From Pelagerythrobacter marensis (GTDB lineage Bacteria > Pseudomonadota > Alphaproteobacteria > Sphingomonadales > Sphingomonadaceae), in the NCBI RefSeq assembly GCF_036700095.1, contig NZ_CP144918.1, forward strand, positions 2,667,001-2,731,000: 64,000 bases of DNA, in the 5' to 3' direction. The notes under the pieces were generated by a model. It saw nothing but the letters and a program-made list of their open reading frames with translations, searched no databases and was not told the origin of the DNA. Positions 38,501 to 48,824 of the stretch are shown here, piece by piece. Made by a program: the position numbers and the translations under genes. Within the stretch, counting starts at the first letter, position 1. Every line of letters begins with the position of its first letter.

Positions 38501-40654
38501 ATGAACGACAAGCCGACCTATGACGACTGGAAGCCGCTCGCCGACAAGGAAGTGAAGGGCCGCGACCTCACCTGGCACACGCCCGAAGGCATCGACGTCA
38601 AGCCGCTCTACACCAGCGAGGACACCGAAGGCCTCGACCCCGGCGTTCCCGGTTTCGCCCCGTTCACCCGCGGGCCCTATGCCTCGATGTACACCGGTCG
38701 CCCGTGGACCATCCGGCAGTATGCGGGCTTTTCGACGGCGGAGGAATCGAACGCCTTCTATCGCCGCAATCTCGCGGCCGGTCAGAAGGGTCTCTCGGTC
38801 GCTTTCGACCTCGCCACCCATCGCGGTTACGACAGCGATCACCCGCGCGTGGTCGGCGATGTCGGCAAGGCGGGCGTCGCGATCGACACCGTGCGCGACA
38901 TGGAAATCCTGTTCGACCAGATCCCGCTCGACCAGATGAGCGTCTCGATGACGATGAACGGCGCGGTGATCCCCGTCCTGGCATTCTACATCGTCGCAGC
39001 GGAGCGGCAGGGCGTTTCTCAGGAGAAGCTTTCGGGGACCATCCAGAACGACATCCTTAAGGAGTTCATGGTCCGCAACACCTATATCTATCCGCCTGAG
39101 CCGAGCATGCGGATCGTGAGCGACATCATCGCCTACACCAGCCAGAACATGCCGCGGTTCAACAGCATCTCGATCAGCGGCTATCACATGCACGAGGCCG
39201 GGGCGACCGCGGTTCAGGAACTGGCCTTCACCATCGCCGACGGCAAGGAATACGCCAAACGCGCGATGGAGGCGGGCCTCGATATCGATGCCTTCGCGCC
39301 GCGCCTCAGCTTCTTCTGGGGCATCGGAATGAATTTCTTCATGGAGATTGCCAAGATGCGCGCCGGGCGCGCCCTGTGGCATGATGTGATGGAAGGGCTG
39401 GGCGCGCAGAATCCCAAGTCGAAAATGCTGCGGACGCACTGCCAGACCAGCGGCGTTTCGCTGCAGGAGCAGGACCCTTACAACAACGTCATCCGCACGA
39501 CCATCGAGGCGATGGCAGCGGTGCTGGGCGGCACGCAGTCGCTCCACACAAATGCGTTGGACGAGGCGATCGCTCTGCCGACCGATTTCTCCGCCCGCAT
39601 CGCGCGCAACACGCAGCTGGTGATCCAGGAGGAAACCGGCATTACCAATGTCGCCGATCCGCTGGGCGGCAGCTATTATATCGAAAGCCTCACCGCCGCG
39701 CTGGTCGAACAGGCCGGCGCGCTGATCGACGAGGTCGATGCGGCGGGCGGGATGACCGCCTATGTCGCCAGCGGCAAGCCCAAGGCGCAGATCGAAGAGG
39801 CCGCCGCGCGCAAGCAGGCGATGGTCGATCGCGGCGAAACCGTGATCGTGGGCGTGAACAAATATCGCCTGCCCGAAGAGGCCGAGATCGAGACGCTCGA
39901 CATCGACAATCACAAGGTACGGCATAGCCAGATCACGCGGATCGAGCGCGTCCGGGCGGAGCGCGACGGCGCGGCCTGCGACCGGGCGCTGGAAGGGCTG
40001 ACGCGCGGTGCCGAATCCGGCGATAACCTCCTGGCGCTGGCGGTCGAGGCCGCCCGCCAGGACGCAACGCTGGGCGAGATCTCTGCGGCGATGGAAAAGG
40101 CCTTCGGCCGCTACGACACGATGCCGACGCCCGTGAGGGGCATATATTCGAAAGCCTATGCCGGCGACGAGCGCTACGAGCAGGTCGTGCGCGGGGTCGA
40201 GGCGGTCGCGCGGCGCCTGGGGCGCAAGCCGAAGGTCATGGTCGCCAAGATGGGCCAGGACGGCCACGACCGCGGGGCCAATGTGATCGCATCCGCCTTT
40301 GCCGACATGGGCTTCGACGTGTTGAGCGGGCCACTGTTCCAGACACCACGCGAAACCGCCGAAATGGCGCTGGAAAACGATGTCGACGCAGTGGGTGCGA
40401 GCAGTCTCGCCGCCGGGCACAAGACACTGATTCCCGAACTGATCGGGCACCTGAAGGAAGCGGGCCGTGCCGACATCAAGGTCGTGGCGGGCGGCGTGAT
40501 CCCGGCCAAGGATTACGATTTCCTGCGGGAGGCCGGGGTGCAGGGCATCTACGGCCCGGGCAGCAACGTCGTCGAATGCGCGGCCGACGTGCTGCGCCTG
40601 CTGGGCCACAACATGCCGCCGGCGGGCGAAGATCTCGACGAGGCGGCGGAGTGA
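38501..40654 (+). CDS. scpA: methylmalonyl-CoA mutase (single-chain, B12-dependent)
   Basis: Rearranges (R)-methylmalonyl-CoA to succinyl-CoA using adenosylcobalamin. The 717-residue chain holds both parts: the TIM-barrel catalytic domain (residues 20-560: [59 protein letters not shown]) and the C-terminal cobalamin domain with the base-off DxHxxG histidine in [14 protein letters not shown] and [12 protein letters not shown]. It is therefore the alpha-type mutase that works without a separate beta chain gene here. The meaB/argK chaperone gene is not in the window, and the 115-base upstream gap holds no recognisable cobalamin riboswitch. Confidence 0.97.
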   Translation: MNDKPTYDDWKPLADKEVKGRDLTWHTPEGIDVKPLYTSEDTEGLDPGVPGFAPFTRGPYASMYTGRPWTIRQYAGFSTAEESNAFYRRNLAAGQKGLSVAFDLATHRGYDSDHPRVVGDVGKAGVAIDTVRDMEILFDQIPLDQMSVSMTMNGAVIPVLAFYIVAAERQGVSQEKLSGTIQNDILKEFMVRNTYIYPPEPSMRIVSDIIAYTSQNMPRFNSISISGYHMHEAGATAVQELAFTIADGKEYAKRAMEAGLDIDAFAPRLSFFWGIGMNFFMEIAKMRAGRALWHDVMEGLGAQNPKSKMLRTHCQTSGVSLQEQDPYNNVIRTTIEAMAAVLGGTQSLHTNALDEAIALPTDFSARIARNTQLVIQEETGITNVADPLGGSYYIESLTAALVEQAGALIDEVDAAGGMTAYVASGKPKAQIEEAAARKQAMVDRGETVIVGVNKYRLPEEAEIETLDIDNHKVRHSQITRIERVRAERDGAACDRALEGLTRGAESGDNLLALAVEAARQDATLGEISAAMEKAFGRYDTMPTPVRGIYSKAYAGDERYEQVVRGVEAVARRLGRKPKVMVAKMGQDGHDRGANVIASAFADMGFDVLSGPLFQTPRETAEMALENDVDAVGASSLAAGHKTLIPELIGHLKEAGRADIKVVAGGVIPAKDYDFLREAGVQGIYGPGSNVVECAADVLRLLGHNMPPAGEDLDEAAE

Positions 40655-41112
40655 GCGCGTCCTCTTCGAGCGCCTTCGTTCCGATAGCCGCGATGATGTT
40701 CGCGGCCGGGCTGGGCATTCCCGTTTTTGCAGCGCTCAATTCTGCGCTCGGCCAGCAGCTCGGCGGACCGGTGGCCGCCACTGCGGTGACGTTCGCAGTG
40801 GGCTTTGTAATCGCCACTGCGATGCTCGTCGTTACTGGCTTCCCCGATCCTGCCTCGTTCACATTCGAGCGGCCATGGCTCTGGATCGGGGCGGTGGTCA
40901 TGCTGTTCTACGCCACATCGGTGGCTTTTTCCGCGCCGCGCATCGGCCTTGGCAATGCCATCTTCTTCGTGCTGCTCGGCCAGATCGTCGCCGCGGCCAT
41001 AATCGATCACTTCGGCCTGCTGGGCTCCATCCAGAGCGCGATTACTTTCAAGCGCGCGCTTGGTCTGGTTGTCATGGCAATCGGCCTCTATCTTGCCAGG
41101 AAACCCGTATGA
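40651..41112 (+). CDS. YdcZ-type DMT family membrane protein
   Basis: A 153-residue inner-membrane protein with five hydrophobic segments, matching the DMT_YdcZ family (PF04657): [52 protein letters not shown], and [23 protein letters not shown] followed by the closing helix [15 protein letters not shown]. Transport substrate is unknown. The GTG start overlaps the mutase stop and the stop overlaps the bioB start (ATGA), so it is translated as part of the propionate/biotin run; a role in vitamin or organic acid transport is only suggested by position. Confidence 0.87.
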   Translation: MSASSSSAFVPIAAMMFAAGLGIPVFAALNSALGQQLGGPVAATAVTFAVGFVIATAMLVVTGFPDPASFTFERPWLWIGAVVMLFYATSVAFSAPRIGLGNAIFFVLLGQIVAAAIIDHFGLLGSIQSAITFKRALGLVVMAIGLYLARKPV

Positions 41113-42167
41113 CTCGAATCCGCACCGACTGGACGCGCGAGGAAATCGCCGACCTGTTCGACCTTCCTTTCACCGAGCTGTTGTTCCGCGCGGCGACCGT
41201 CCACCGCGAATTCCATCCCCCCGAACAAGTGCAGCTGTGCACGCTGCTGTCGATCAAGACCGGCGGTTGCCCGGAGGATTGCGGCTATTGCTCGCAGTCT
41301 GTGAAGGCCGACAGCGGGGTCGAAGCGACCAAGCTGATGGAGGTGCAATCGGTCCTCCAGCGCGCTGCGCAGGCCAAGGATGCAGGCAGCCAGCGGTTCT
41401 GCATGGGCGCCGCCTGGCGCAATCCCAAGGACCGCGACATGCCCGCGATCGTCGAGATCGTGAAGGGCGTGCGCGCCATGGGGCTGGAGACCTGCATGAC
41501 CCTGGGCATGCTGACGCCCAAACAGGCGGAGATGCTGAAGGAAGCCGGCCTCGATTACTACAACCACAATGTCGACACCGGCCCCGAATATTATGAGCGG
41601 GTGATCTCGACCCGCAACTATCAGGACCGGCTCGATACGCTGCAGAACGTGCGCGATGCGGGGATCAACGTGTGCAGCGGCGGGATCGTTGGCATGGGCG
41701 AGACACGTGCGGACCGGGTGAGCTTCGTCCACACGCTCGCCACGCTCGAACGCCACCCGGAAAGTGTGCCGGTCAATGCGCTGGTGCCGGTCAAGGGCAC
41801 GGTGCTGGGCGACATGCTGGCCGATACGCCGCTCGCCAAGATCGACGATATCGAGTTCGTCCGCACCGTGGCGGTGGCGCGTATCTGTATGCCGATGTCC
41901 ATGGTGCGCCTCTCCGCCGGACGCGAGAGCATGAGCGAGGCGACACAGGCGCTGTGCTTCCTGGCCGGCGCGAACTCGATCTTCACTGGCGACAAGCTGC
42001 TCACCGCCCCCAACGCGGGCGACGACACCGATGCGGCGCTGTTTGCGAAGCTGGGCCTGACAGCGCTGGCGCAGGACGAACCGATGCGGGCCGCTGCCTG
42101 CCAGACGGCGGATACGGCCGTCGAGGATGCGCCGGAGAAGGGGATCGTCGCCGCCCGTACGGGATAG
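41109..42167 (+). CDS. bioB: biotin synthase
   Basis: Radical SAM enzyme that inserts sulfur into dethiobiotin. The 352-residue protein has the SAM cluster cysteines Cys54, Cys58 and Cys61 ([13 protein letters not shown]), [32 protein letters not shown], and the second cluster region [11 protein letters not shown] with the conserved arginine of MVRLSAGRE. No other bio genes are close. Its place between the mutase and pccA genes makes functional sense: it supplies the cofactor of propionyl-CoA carboxylase. The C-terminal 25 residues run past the usual end. Confidence 0.98.
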   Translation: MTRIRTDWTREEIADLFDLPFTELLFRAATVHREFHPPEQVQLCTLLSIKTGGCPEDCGYCSQSVKADSGVEATKLMEVQSVLQRAAQAKDAGSQRFCMGAAWRNPKDRDMPAIVEIVKGVRAMGLETCMTLGMLTPKQAEMLKEAGLDYYNHNVDTGPEYYERVISTRNYQDRLDTLQNVRDAGINVCSGGIVGMGETRADRVSFVHTLATLERHPESVPVNALVPVKGTVLGDMLADTPLAKIDDIEFVRTVAVARICMPMSMVRLSAGRESMSEATQALCFLAGANSIFTGDKLLTAPNAGDDTDAALFAKLGLTALAQDEPMRAAACQTADTAVEDAPEKGIVAARTG

Positions 42168-42239
42168 AGCTTGTCGGGATATCGCCGCCGATCTCGAACA
42201 GGCACTGGCACAGATTCAAGCGCACTGGAAAACGGAAAA

Positions 42240-44294
42240 ATGTTCAAGAAGATCCTTATCGCCAACCGTGGGGAAATCGCCTGCCGCGTGATCAAGACCG
42301 CGCGGCGGATGGGTATCGCCACGGTGGCGGTCTATTCCGATGCCGATGCCCGGGCGCCTTTCGTGCGCATGGCGGACGAGGCGGTGCATATCGGCCCCGC
42401 TGCCGCCTCGGAAAGCTATTTGCAGGCCGAGAAGATCATCGCCGCCGCCCGCCAGACTGGCGCCGAAGCCGTCCACCCCGGCTATGGCTTCCTCTCGGAA
42501 CGCGCGAGCTTCGTCGAGGCGCTGGACAAGGAGGGCATCGTCTTCATCGGCCCGCCAGCGAACGCGATTGCGGCGATGGGCGACAAGATCCAGTCCAAGA
42601 AGATCGCCCGCGAGGCGGGAGTTAATGTCGTGCCTGGCTTCGTCGGCGAAATCCGCGATACCGATCATGCGGTCGAGATCAGCAACGAGATCGGCTACCC
42701 GGTGATGATGAAGGCCAGCGCCGGCGGCGGCGGTAAGGGCATGCGGCTCGCCTATAGCGAGAAGGACGTTCGCGAAGGGTTCGAGGCGACCAAACGCGAA
42801 GGCCTCAATTCCTTCGGCGACGACCGCGTCTTCATCGAAAAGTTCATCGAGGATCCGCGCCACATCGAAATCCAGATCCTCGGCGACAAGCACGGCAACA
42901 TCATCTACCTGAACGAACGCGAATGCAGTATCCAGCGCCGCCATCAGAAGGTGGTGGAGGAAGCGCCGTCGCCCTTCGTGACGCCGAAGATGCGCAAGGC
43001 CATGGGCGAACAATGCGTCGCCTTGTCCAAAGCGGTCGGCTATTACAGCGCGGGCACGGTCGAACTGATCGTGAGCGGTGCCGACACGACCGGCGAGAGC
43101 TTCTACTTCCTCGAAATGAACACCCGGCTGCAGGTTGAACATCCGGTGACCGAGGCGATCACCGGTGTTGATCTGGTCGAACAGATGATCCGCGTCGCAG
43201 CCGGCGAGAAGCTCACGATGGCGCAGGAAGACGTGAAGATCGATGGCTGGGCGATCGAGAACCGCGTCTATGCCGAAGATCCCTATCGCGGGTTCCTGCC
43301 CTCCACCGGCCGTCTCGTGCACTATCGGCCACCGGTCGAGCCCTGGGCCGACGACGGCGCGGAGAACGGCCGCCGCGGCGTCGACGGTGTTCGCGTCGAC
43401 GACGGTGTGTTCGAAGGCGGCGAAGTCTCGATGTTTTACGACCCGATGATCGCCAAGCTGATAACCTGGGGTGAAACGCGCGACGATGCGGCCGACCTCC
43501 AGGTCGCGGCGCTCGACGCCTTCCGCATCGAGGGGCTGGGACACAATGTCGATTTCCTCAGCGCGATCATGCAGCATCCGCGTTTCCGTTCGGGCGAACT
43601 GACGACCGGTTTCATTGCGGAAGAGTATCCCGAGGGCTTCGCCGGTGCGCCAGCTTCGGACGAACTGAAGCGCGTGCTCGCGGCGGTCGGCGGCGTGATC
43701 GCCACTGCCGATGCCGATCGCGCGCGGCGGATCGACCAGCAGCTCGATCGCGAATTCTACGCCCCGGGCGACTGGACAGTCCGCATCGGCGAGCGGGAGG
43801 AAAACGCGAACACTTACGAAGTGCGCCTGGCGGAGGACGCGATCACCGTCGATGGCGAACCGGTTGCGCTGGAGATGGAATATACCCCCGGCGAAACGAT
43901 GGTGGAGGTGGTACATGGCGGCACCGACGGGGACACGGGAACGGCACTGACGCTTCAGCTCAAACCCACACGCACCGGCTATGCGATCACCACCCGCGGT
44001 GCCACGCACAGCTTGCGCATCCTCCAGAGCCGGATTGCACATCTCGCGGAGCACATGATCGAGAAGGAGCCGCCCGATCTTTCGAAAATGCTGATCTGCC
44101 CGATGCCAGGCCTGCTCGTGAAACTGCACGTGAGCGAAGGGGAGGAAGTCCAGCCGGGCCAGCCGCTCGCCACGGTCGAGGCGATGAAGATGGAAAACAT
44201 CCTGCGCGCCGAGAAGGCCGGCACGATCGGCAAGATCAATGCCGCGCAGGGCGACAGCCTCGCGGTCGACGAGGTGATCCTGGAGCTGGAATAG
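42240..44294 (+). CDS. pccA: propionyl-CoA carboxylase alpha subunit (biotin carboxylase + BCCP)
   Basis: Biotin-dependent acyl-CoA carboxylase alpha chain of 684 residues. Biotin carboxylase: FKKILIANRGEIACRVIKT, KIQSKKIAREAGV, the ATP loop KASAGGGGKGMR, IEKFIEDPRHIEIQI, RECSIQRRHQKVVEEAPSP, EMNTRLQVEHPVTE. A BT-like linker follows (residues 500-600) and then the biotinyl domain with Lys650 in VEAMKMENILR. With pccB elsewhere in the same run it makes the full carboxylase. The ATG of MFKKILIAN lies 72 bases after bioB with a modest AACGGAAAAA site. Confidence 0.96.
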   Translation: MFKKILIANRGEIACRVIKTARRMGIATVAVYSDADARAPFVRMADEAVHIGPAAASESYLQAEKIIAAARQTGAEAVHPGYGFLSERASFVEALDKEGIVFIGPPANAIAAMGDKIQSKKIAREAGVNVVPGFVGEIRDTDHAVEISNEIGYPVMMKASAGGGGKGMRLAYSEKDVREGFEATKREGLNSFGDDRVFIEKFIEDPRHIEIQILGDKHGNIIYLNERECSIQRRHQKVVEEAPSPFVTPKMRKAMGEQCVALSKAVGYYSAGTVELIVSGADTTGESFYFLEMNTRLQVEHPVTEAITGVDLVEQMIRVAAGEKLTMAQEDVKIDGWAIENRVYAEDPYRGFLPSTGRLVHYRPPVEPWADDGAENGRRGVDGVRVDDGVFEGGEVSMFYDPMIAKLITWGETRDDAADLQVAALDAFRIEGLGHNVDFLSAIMQHPRFRSGELTTGFIAEEYPEGFAGAPASDELKRVLAAVGGVIATADADRARRIDQQLDREFYAPGDWTVRIGEREENANTYEVRLAEDAITVDGEPVALEMEYTPGETMVEVVHGGTDGDTGTALTLQLKPTRTGYAITTRGATHSLRILQSRIAHLAEHMIEKEPPDLSKMLICPMPGLLVKLHVSEGEEVQPGQPLATVEAMKMENILRAEKAGTIGKINAAQGDSLAVDEVILELE

Positions 44295-44665
44295 TGCACC
44301 TCAACCATTCCCCCGATACCCCGGCCGCGGACGAGACGGACTTCGAGACTTTCCTGAAGGCGGATATCCGCGTCGGGACCATCGTTTCGGCCGAACCCTT
44401 TCCCGAAGCGCGCAAGCCCAGTTATCGCCTGTGGATCGATTTCGGGCCTGCGATCGGTGAGAAGAAGAGCTCGGCGCAGATCGTGGCGAACTATTCGCTC
44501 GAGGACCTGCCCGGACGTCAGGTCGCGGCCGTGGTCAACTTCCCGCCCCGCCAGATCGGGCCGATGATGTCCGAAGTCCTGACCCTCGGTTTTGCGGACG
44601 AGAACGGCGACGTCGTGCTGTTCCGGCCGGACAAGCCGGTGCCCAACGGGTCGCGCCTGTTCTGA
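44294..44665 (+). CDS. csaA: CsaA-like tRNA-binding domain protein
   Basis: A 123-residue single-domain protein with the tRNA-binding OB fold (PF01588) in the CsaA style: FLKADIRVGTIVSAEPFPEARKP, LWIDFGPAIGEKKSSAQI, YSLEDLPGRQVAAVVNFPPRQIG and SEVLTLGFADENG. CsaA proteins are described as chaperone- or export-associated and bind RNA in vitro. The GTG start shares a base with the pccA stop (TAGTG) and the stop shares a base with the next ATG. Role in the operon is unclear. Confidence 0.9.
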   Translation: MHLNHSPDTPAADETDFETFLKADIRVGTIVSAEPFPEARKPSYRLWIDFGPAIGEKKSSAQIVANYSLEDLPGRQVAAVVNFPPRQIGPMMSEVLTLGFADENGDVVLFRPDKPVPNGSRLF

Positions 44666-45117
44666 TGCCCTCGCGCATCTGGACCGTCGGCTACGAACAG
44701 ATCACCCAGTCCGCCCTGGTCGAATGTCTCGTGAACGCTGCGGTGGAGGTCCTTGCGGACGTCCGCTACCTCCCGCTGTCGCGGCGGCCGGGCTTCTCGA
44801 AGAACAGCCTGCGGGCTGCGGTGGAAGAAGCCGGGATCGGCTATCGTCACTTTCGCCATCTCGGCACCCCGACGGAGGGGCGCGCCGCCGCCCGGCGGGG
44901 CGATCTCGCGGAGCTGGACCGGATCTATTCCGGGCAGCTCGAACTGCCCGAAGCGCTGGCTCAGATGGCCGAACTGCGCACACTGGCCGAAACGGGCCGG
45001 GTGGCTCTGCTATGCTACGAACGGAAAGCGGCGGAATGCCATCGCAGCCTGCTGGTCTCCGCCCTGTTCGACGGCTTCGAACGCGTCGATCTCCTGCCCG
45101 AACTAGTGCGCGGGTAG
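44665..45117 (+). CDS. DUF488 family protein
   Basis: A 150-residue protein of the DUF488 family, recognised from WTVGYEQ at the N-terminus, [21 protein letters not shown], the central RHLGTP, and the C-terminal [14 protein letters not shown]. Function is unknown; conserved arginines and the CxE...CHR motif suggest nucleic acid or metal-linked chemistry but nothing is established. It overlaps the convergent aroB gene by 15 bases and the preceding gene by one, so it closes the propionate run. Confidence 0.88.
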   Translation: MPSRIWTVGYEQITQSALVECLVNAAVEVLADVRYLPLSRRPGFSKNSLRAAVEEAGIGYRHFRHLGTPTEGRAAARRGDLAELDRIYSGQLELPEALAQMAELRTLAETGRVALLCYERKAAECHRSLLVSALFDGFERVDLLPELVRG

Positions 45118-46212
45118 CTGTTCGTCGAGGAAGGCGGCGACATCGGCCAGTGCAACGTCCCTTGCGACGAAGGCCGATCCGATGCCGTTCAGAAGGATGA
45201 AGGGCAAGGTGCCGGCGTCCATCTTCTTGTCGTGCAGCATGTGCTCCGCAAGTCGCCGGCCGTCGCAATCGAGCCCGAGCGCCGCGATTTCGCTTGGAAG
45301 CCCGGCCGTTTCGACCGCCTGTGCCACGCGGGTTGCATCGTCTGTGGAAATCAGATCGAGCCTGGCGGAGTATCGCGCCGCGAGAACCATGCCGAGCGCA
45401 ACCGCCTCGCCATGGAGCAGGCGATCGGAAAATCCCGTCTCGGCCTCGAGAGCATGTCCGAAAGTATGCCCGAGATTGAGCAGCGCGCGCAGATCGGCGG
45501 TTTCGCGCTCGTCCTCCGCCACGATGCGGGCCTTGGCGGCGACGCTGGTGGCCACCGCATGTTCCAGCGCGTCGCTTTCGCGCGCTAGCACTGCCGCGCC
45601 GTTTTCCACCAGCCAGTCGAAGAATGTCCGATCGCCGAGAACCCCGTATTTCAACACTTCGGCATAACCCGCACGCATCTGCCGATCGGGAAGGGTGGTG
45701 AGCGCCGAGAGGTCGGCCAGCACCAGCGAAGGCTGATGAAAGGCCCCGATCAGGTTTTTCCCCGCTCCGGCGTTGATAGCGGTCTTTCCCCCGACCGAAC
45801 TGTCGACCTGGGCGAGCAGCGAAGTCGGCAGTTGGATAAACCGGCAGCCGCGTTTGAGGATGGCAGCGGCGAACCCGACCAGATCGCCGATCACGCCGCC
45901 ACCCAGCGCGACGACGTGATCGCCGCGTTCCACCTGCCCGGCCAGAAGCCAGTCGGTGACCTGTTCGAGACCGGCCCAGCTCTTTGTCGATTCGCCGGGA
46001 TCGAGCACGAGCCAGCGGGTGGCAATTCCCGCCTGATCGAAAGACCGTTCCACGATCTTTCGCCAGTCCCCGGCCACGTTCGTGTCGGTGACGATGGAGA
46101 CGCTGTTCTTCCGCAACAGCGGAAGGCAATGCTGCCCCGCCTCGGCCAGCAGGTTGGGCGCAATGCGCACCTTATAGGATCGCCCGCCCAGTTCCACAGG
46201 CACTACAGCCAT
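45103..46212 (-). CDS. aroB: 3-dehydroquinate synthase
   Basis: AroB cyclises DAHP to 3-dehydroquinate, step two of the shikimate route, using NAD and a divalent metal. Motifs in the 369-residue protein: [14 protein letters not shown], the NAD-binding [46 protein letters not shown], and the metal-histidine helix [13 protein letters not shown]. Where most enzymes have NHPxGKN this one reads INAGAGKN, a minor change. The start overlaps the aroK stop by 10 bases; aroK-aroB is a conserved pair. Confidence 0.97.
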   Translation of the reverse strand: MAVVPVELGGRSYKVRIAPNLLAEAGQHCLPLLRKNSVSIVTDTNVAGDWRKIVERSFDQAGIATRWLVLDPGESTKSWAGLEQVTDWLLAGQVERGDHVVALGGGVIGDLVGFAAAILKRGCRFIQLPTSLLAQVDSSVGGKTAINAGAGKNLIGAFHQPSLVLADLSALTTLPDRQMRAGYAEVLKYGVLGDRTFFDWLVENGAAVLARESDALEHAVATSVAAKARIVAEDERETADLRALLNLGHTFGHALEAETGFSDRLLHGEAVALGMVLAARYSARLDLISTDDATRVAQAVETAGLPSEIAALGLDCDGRRLAEHMLHDKKMDAGTLPFILLNGIGSAFVARDVALADVAAFLDEQLPAH

Positions 46213-46772
46213 CGATCGATTGCTCCGATTATCGCCATCGCCGTATCGACGTGCGGGCGGTTTTCGCCGGTAATGCGAATGGGTGCCAGGGCGTAGAACG
46301 GTTCGCGTTCGCGGCGCAGGCGGGTGAGAATCTCGTGCGGATCGCCATCGCGCAACAGCGGGCGGACGTCGCGCCGCGCGGTCCGTTCGACAAGGGTGTC
46401 GACATCGCAGTCTATCCAGATGGGGATAGCCCGATCGAGCAGCAGGGTCCGCGTTTCCTCTTTCACGAACGCGCCGCCTCCGGTTGCGATGACGCCGTGC
46501 CCCTCTTCGATCAGCCGTGCGATCACACGCCGTTCGCCGTCGCGGAAATAGGCTTCGCCGAACTGTTCGAAAATATCCGCGACGGTCATCTGTGCGGCTT
46601 CTTCGATCGCCTCGTCCGCATCGACGAAGTCCTTCCCCAGCAGAGCTGCCAGTTTTCGGCCGACCGTCGACTTGCCGACCCCCATCAGCCCGACGAGCGC
46701 AATCGGCCGATCGATCCGGTGCGCTATTCGGGCGATCTCTGCATCGCTGAGCTTTTCGTCCGCCTGGGTCAT
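46203..46772 (-). CDS. aroK: shikimate kinase
   Basis: Phosphorylates shikimate at O3. The 189-residue P-loop kinase has Walker [16 protein letters not shown], the shikimate-binding [12 protein letters not shown] and [23 protein letters not shown], and the lid region RPLLRDGDP. The chosen ATG ([10 protein letters not shown]) leaves about 20 residues before the first strand; 18 more in-frame codons upstream are unlikely to be used. It is divergent from a small membrane protein across 76 bases and followed by aroB. Confidence 0.97.
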   Translation of the reverse strand: MTQADEKLSDAEIARIAHRIDRPIALVGLMGVGKSTVGRKLAALLGKDFVDADEAIEEAAQMTVADIFEQFGEAYFRDGERRVIARLIEEGHGVIATGGGAFVKEETRTLLLDRAIPIWIDCDVDTLVERTARRDVRPLLRDGDPHEILTRLRREREPFYALAPIRITGENRPHVDTAMAIIGAIDRWL

Positions 46773-46848
46773 TGCCGCTTCGCCTATAGATGGGCTAGAT
46801 GCCGCGCAACCGTGCAGCATATGCAAGAAAGGGTCTGCTGGCTTGGCG

Positions 46849-46983
46849 ATGACGGGTAGGCGTGCCGTAGGGGCGTTGGTGGTGCTGGTTGCCGCCCTGT
46901 TGCTCTATGCCTGGATCGACGGTGGGGAGGAGCCGCTGCGGCCGATCGCAGAGCCGGTTCCGGTGCCCGAGGGCATTCGATGA
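46849..46983 (+). CDS. small single-pass membrane protein
   Basis: A 44-residue protein: short basic N-terminus MTGRR, one membrane helix (AVGALVVLVAALLLYAW), and a proline-rich acidic tail ending EPVPVPEGIR. Its stop overlaps the start of the large exported protein that follows (ATGA), so the pair is translationally coupled. A TTG two codons upstream is an alternative start, and AAAGGG is about 10-15 bases away. No family recognised. It could be a membrane partner of the downstream protein. Confidence 0.6.
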   Translation: MTGRRAVGALVVLVAALLLYAWIDGGEEPLRPIAEPVPVPEGIR

Positions 46984-48824
46984 AGACGCTGCTTGCAACA
47001 GGCGCCGCCGCGCTGGCGCTCACATCCACTCTCGTGCTGGCGCAAGGGGCGCCCGAATCGTTGCTGCCGCCCGGATTCGACGATCCGCCGCCGGCCGAGC
47101 CGACCGCGACGCCTGCACCGCCGGCCCCGGCACCCGCCGCACCGGCAGAGGGCTCCACGCCTCCTTCCGACAGCACCGGCACACCGGTGATCCAGCCTTT
47201 GCCTGAACGATCGGCCGAACCGCAGCCGGCGATAGACCTGCCCGACGATCTGCCTTCGCTCGAGGAGCTGGAGGCGATGAATACCGACGAGCTGGACGAG
47301 CTTCTGGGGCTCAAGCCGCGTTACGACATTCCGCCTGCAGCGCGCCGGTCGCTGTCCGAAGTGGGGATCGTCGGTCCTGCCGAAGGGGGTTTCGCCACGG
47401 CTTCGCTGGAAGCACAGCCGGCCTCTCTCGTGCGGGCGATAATCGCCGGGATGCGCGGCCCCCTGGTGTCGCGCTGGGGCCATATTCTGGTACGCCGCAC
47501 CCTCGCGAGCCGGCTGACCGCGCCGGACGGCATGGACCCGGTGGACTTCGCCGCCTTGCGCGCGGCGGCTCTCAACGCGATGGGGGAATACACGGCCGCC
47601 CGCGGCATTGCGCAGGACGTCGATACCAGCAACTGGCACCGTCCGCTAACCGATGCCGCGCTCGAAGCCTATGTGGCAACCGGCGACATCGTCGGTGCTT
47701 GTCCGGCCGTCCAGCTTCAGGGAAGCGATCGCGACGATGGCCGGTGGCAGCTGTGGCAGTCGATTTGCGCCGCCTATGCCGGCCAGGGAGTGCGCGCGGC
47801 GACCGAGCTGCGCCGGGCTCTTTCGCGCGGAACCGCGCCGGCGATCGACGTTCTCCTGGCACAGCGCTTTGCCGGCGCGGCCGGGTCGGGCCGGCAGGCG
47901 GTGAACCTCGAATGGGACGAAGTCGACGAGATGACGCCGTGGCGTTACGCCCTGGCCAATGCCGTCGGCGCCGAAATCCCCGAGCGATTGCTTGCCGATC
48001 TGCCGCCCTATTACAGCAGGGCGGCGGCGATCGCGCCGACGCTTGCGCCCGCCGACAGGCTCCCCGGCGCGCATCGTGCCGCGGGCGAGGGCATTCTGTC
48101 GGCTTCTGCCATGGTCAGCCTCTACAGCGAGGTTCTGAACAGCGCCGAGGACGGCGATGGCGCGGAAGCGGCCGCTCGCCTGCGCATGGCCTACACCGGC
48201 GACACCCCGGCCGCGCGGCTTGCGGCGATGCGCGCCATCTGGGGCGGAGGCGGGGCGGAATACAGCCGGCTCGTGCTTACCGCATATGCATCGGCGCGAA
48301 TGCCCGCGAGCGAGGAGTTTCGCGACGAGGCGCCGACCTTGATCGCCTCGATGCTGTCGGCCGGGCTCGATCGCGACGCGATGGAATGGTCGCAGGTCGT
48401 GGAGCAGGGCGGCCTCGGCTGGGCTTTGCTGGCGCTGGCTCGGCCCGAGGGCGGAGGCAACATCGCCGGCGGACAGCTCGATGCTTTCGTGGACGAAGAC
48501 GACAGCGACAGTCGGCGCAAGTCGCAATTCCTTGTCGCGGCGCTTGCGGGTCTCGGCCGGATCGATGACTCGACCGCCCGCTCCTATAGCGACCGGCTGG
48601 CGATGGAACTGTTGCGGGACAGCAAGTGGACGCGGACGATCGAACGGGCCGCTGCGGTCGACAATGCCGCCCTGGTGGCCCTGCTGGCCGGTCTCGGCAT
48701 GCAGGGCGATGCCTGGGACAAGATGACGGCGCGCCATCTCTATCATATCGTGTCGGCATTGAATCGTGTCGGCCTTTCGGCCGAAGCGCGGATGATCGCG
48801 GCGGAGGCGGTGGCGCGCGCGTGA
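46980..48824 (+). CDS. large exported alanine-rich protein, helical-repeat type, unknown function
   Basis: A 614-residue protein with a signal peptide (residues 1-21, TLVLAQG), a low-complexity proline/alanine linker to about residue 75, an acidic segment (LPSLEELEAMNTDELDELLG), and then about 500 residues of alanine-rich helices resembling TPR/HAT-like repeats (ALNAMGEYTAARGIA, LTDAALEAYVATGDIVGA, AAARLRMAYTGDTPAARLAAMRAI). Similar proteins next to xerD in sphingomonads have been labelled antifreeze glycopeptide polyprotein, a name based on composition only. It is coupled to the small membrane protein upstream and to xerD downstream (TGATG). Probably periplasmic; role unknown. Confidence 0.7.
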   Translation: MKTLLATGAAALALTSTLVLAQGAPESLLPPGFDDPPPAEPTATPAPPAPAPAAPAEGSTPPSDSTGTPVIQPLPERSAEPQPAIDLPDDLPSLEELEAMNTDELDELLGLKPRYDIPPAARRSLSEVGIVGPAEGGFATASLEAQPASLVRAIIAGMRGPLVSRWGHILVRRTLASRLTAPDGMDPVDFAALRAAALNAMGEYTAARGIAQDVDTSNWHRPLTDAALEAYVATGDIVGACPAVQLQGSDRDDGRWQLWQSICAAYAGQGVRAATELRRALSRGTAPAIDVLLAQRFAGAAGSGRQAVNLEWDEVDEMTPWRYALANAVGAEIPERLLADLPPYYSRAAAIAPTLAPADRLPGAHRAAGEGILSASAMVSLYSEVLNSAEDGDGAEAAARLRMAYTGDTPAARLAAMRAIWGGGGAEYSRLVLTAYASARMPASEEFRDEAPTLIASMLSAGLDRDAMEWSQVVEQGGLGWALLALARPEGGGNIAGGQLDAFVDEDDSDSRRKSQFLVAALAGLGRIDDSTARSYSDRLAMELLRDSKWTRTIERAAAVDNAALVALLAGLGMQGDAWDKMTARHLYHIVSALNRVGLSAEARMIAAEAVARA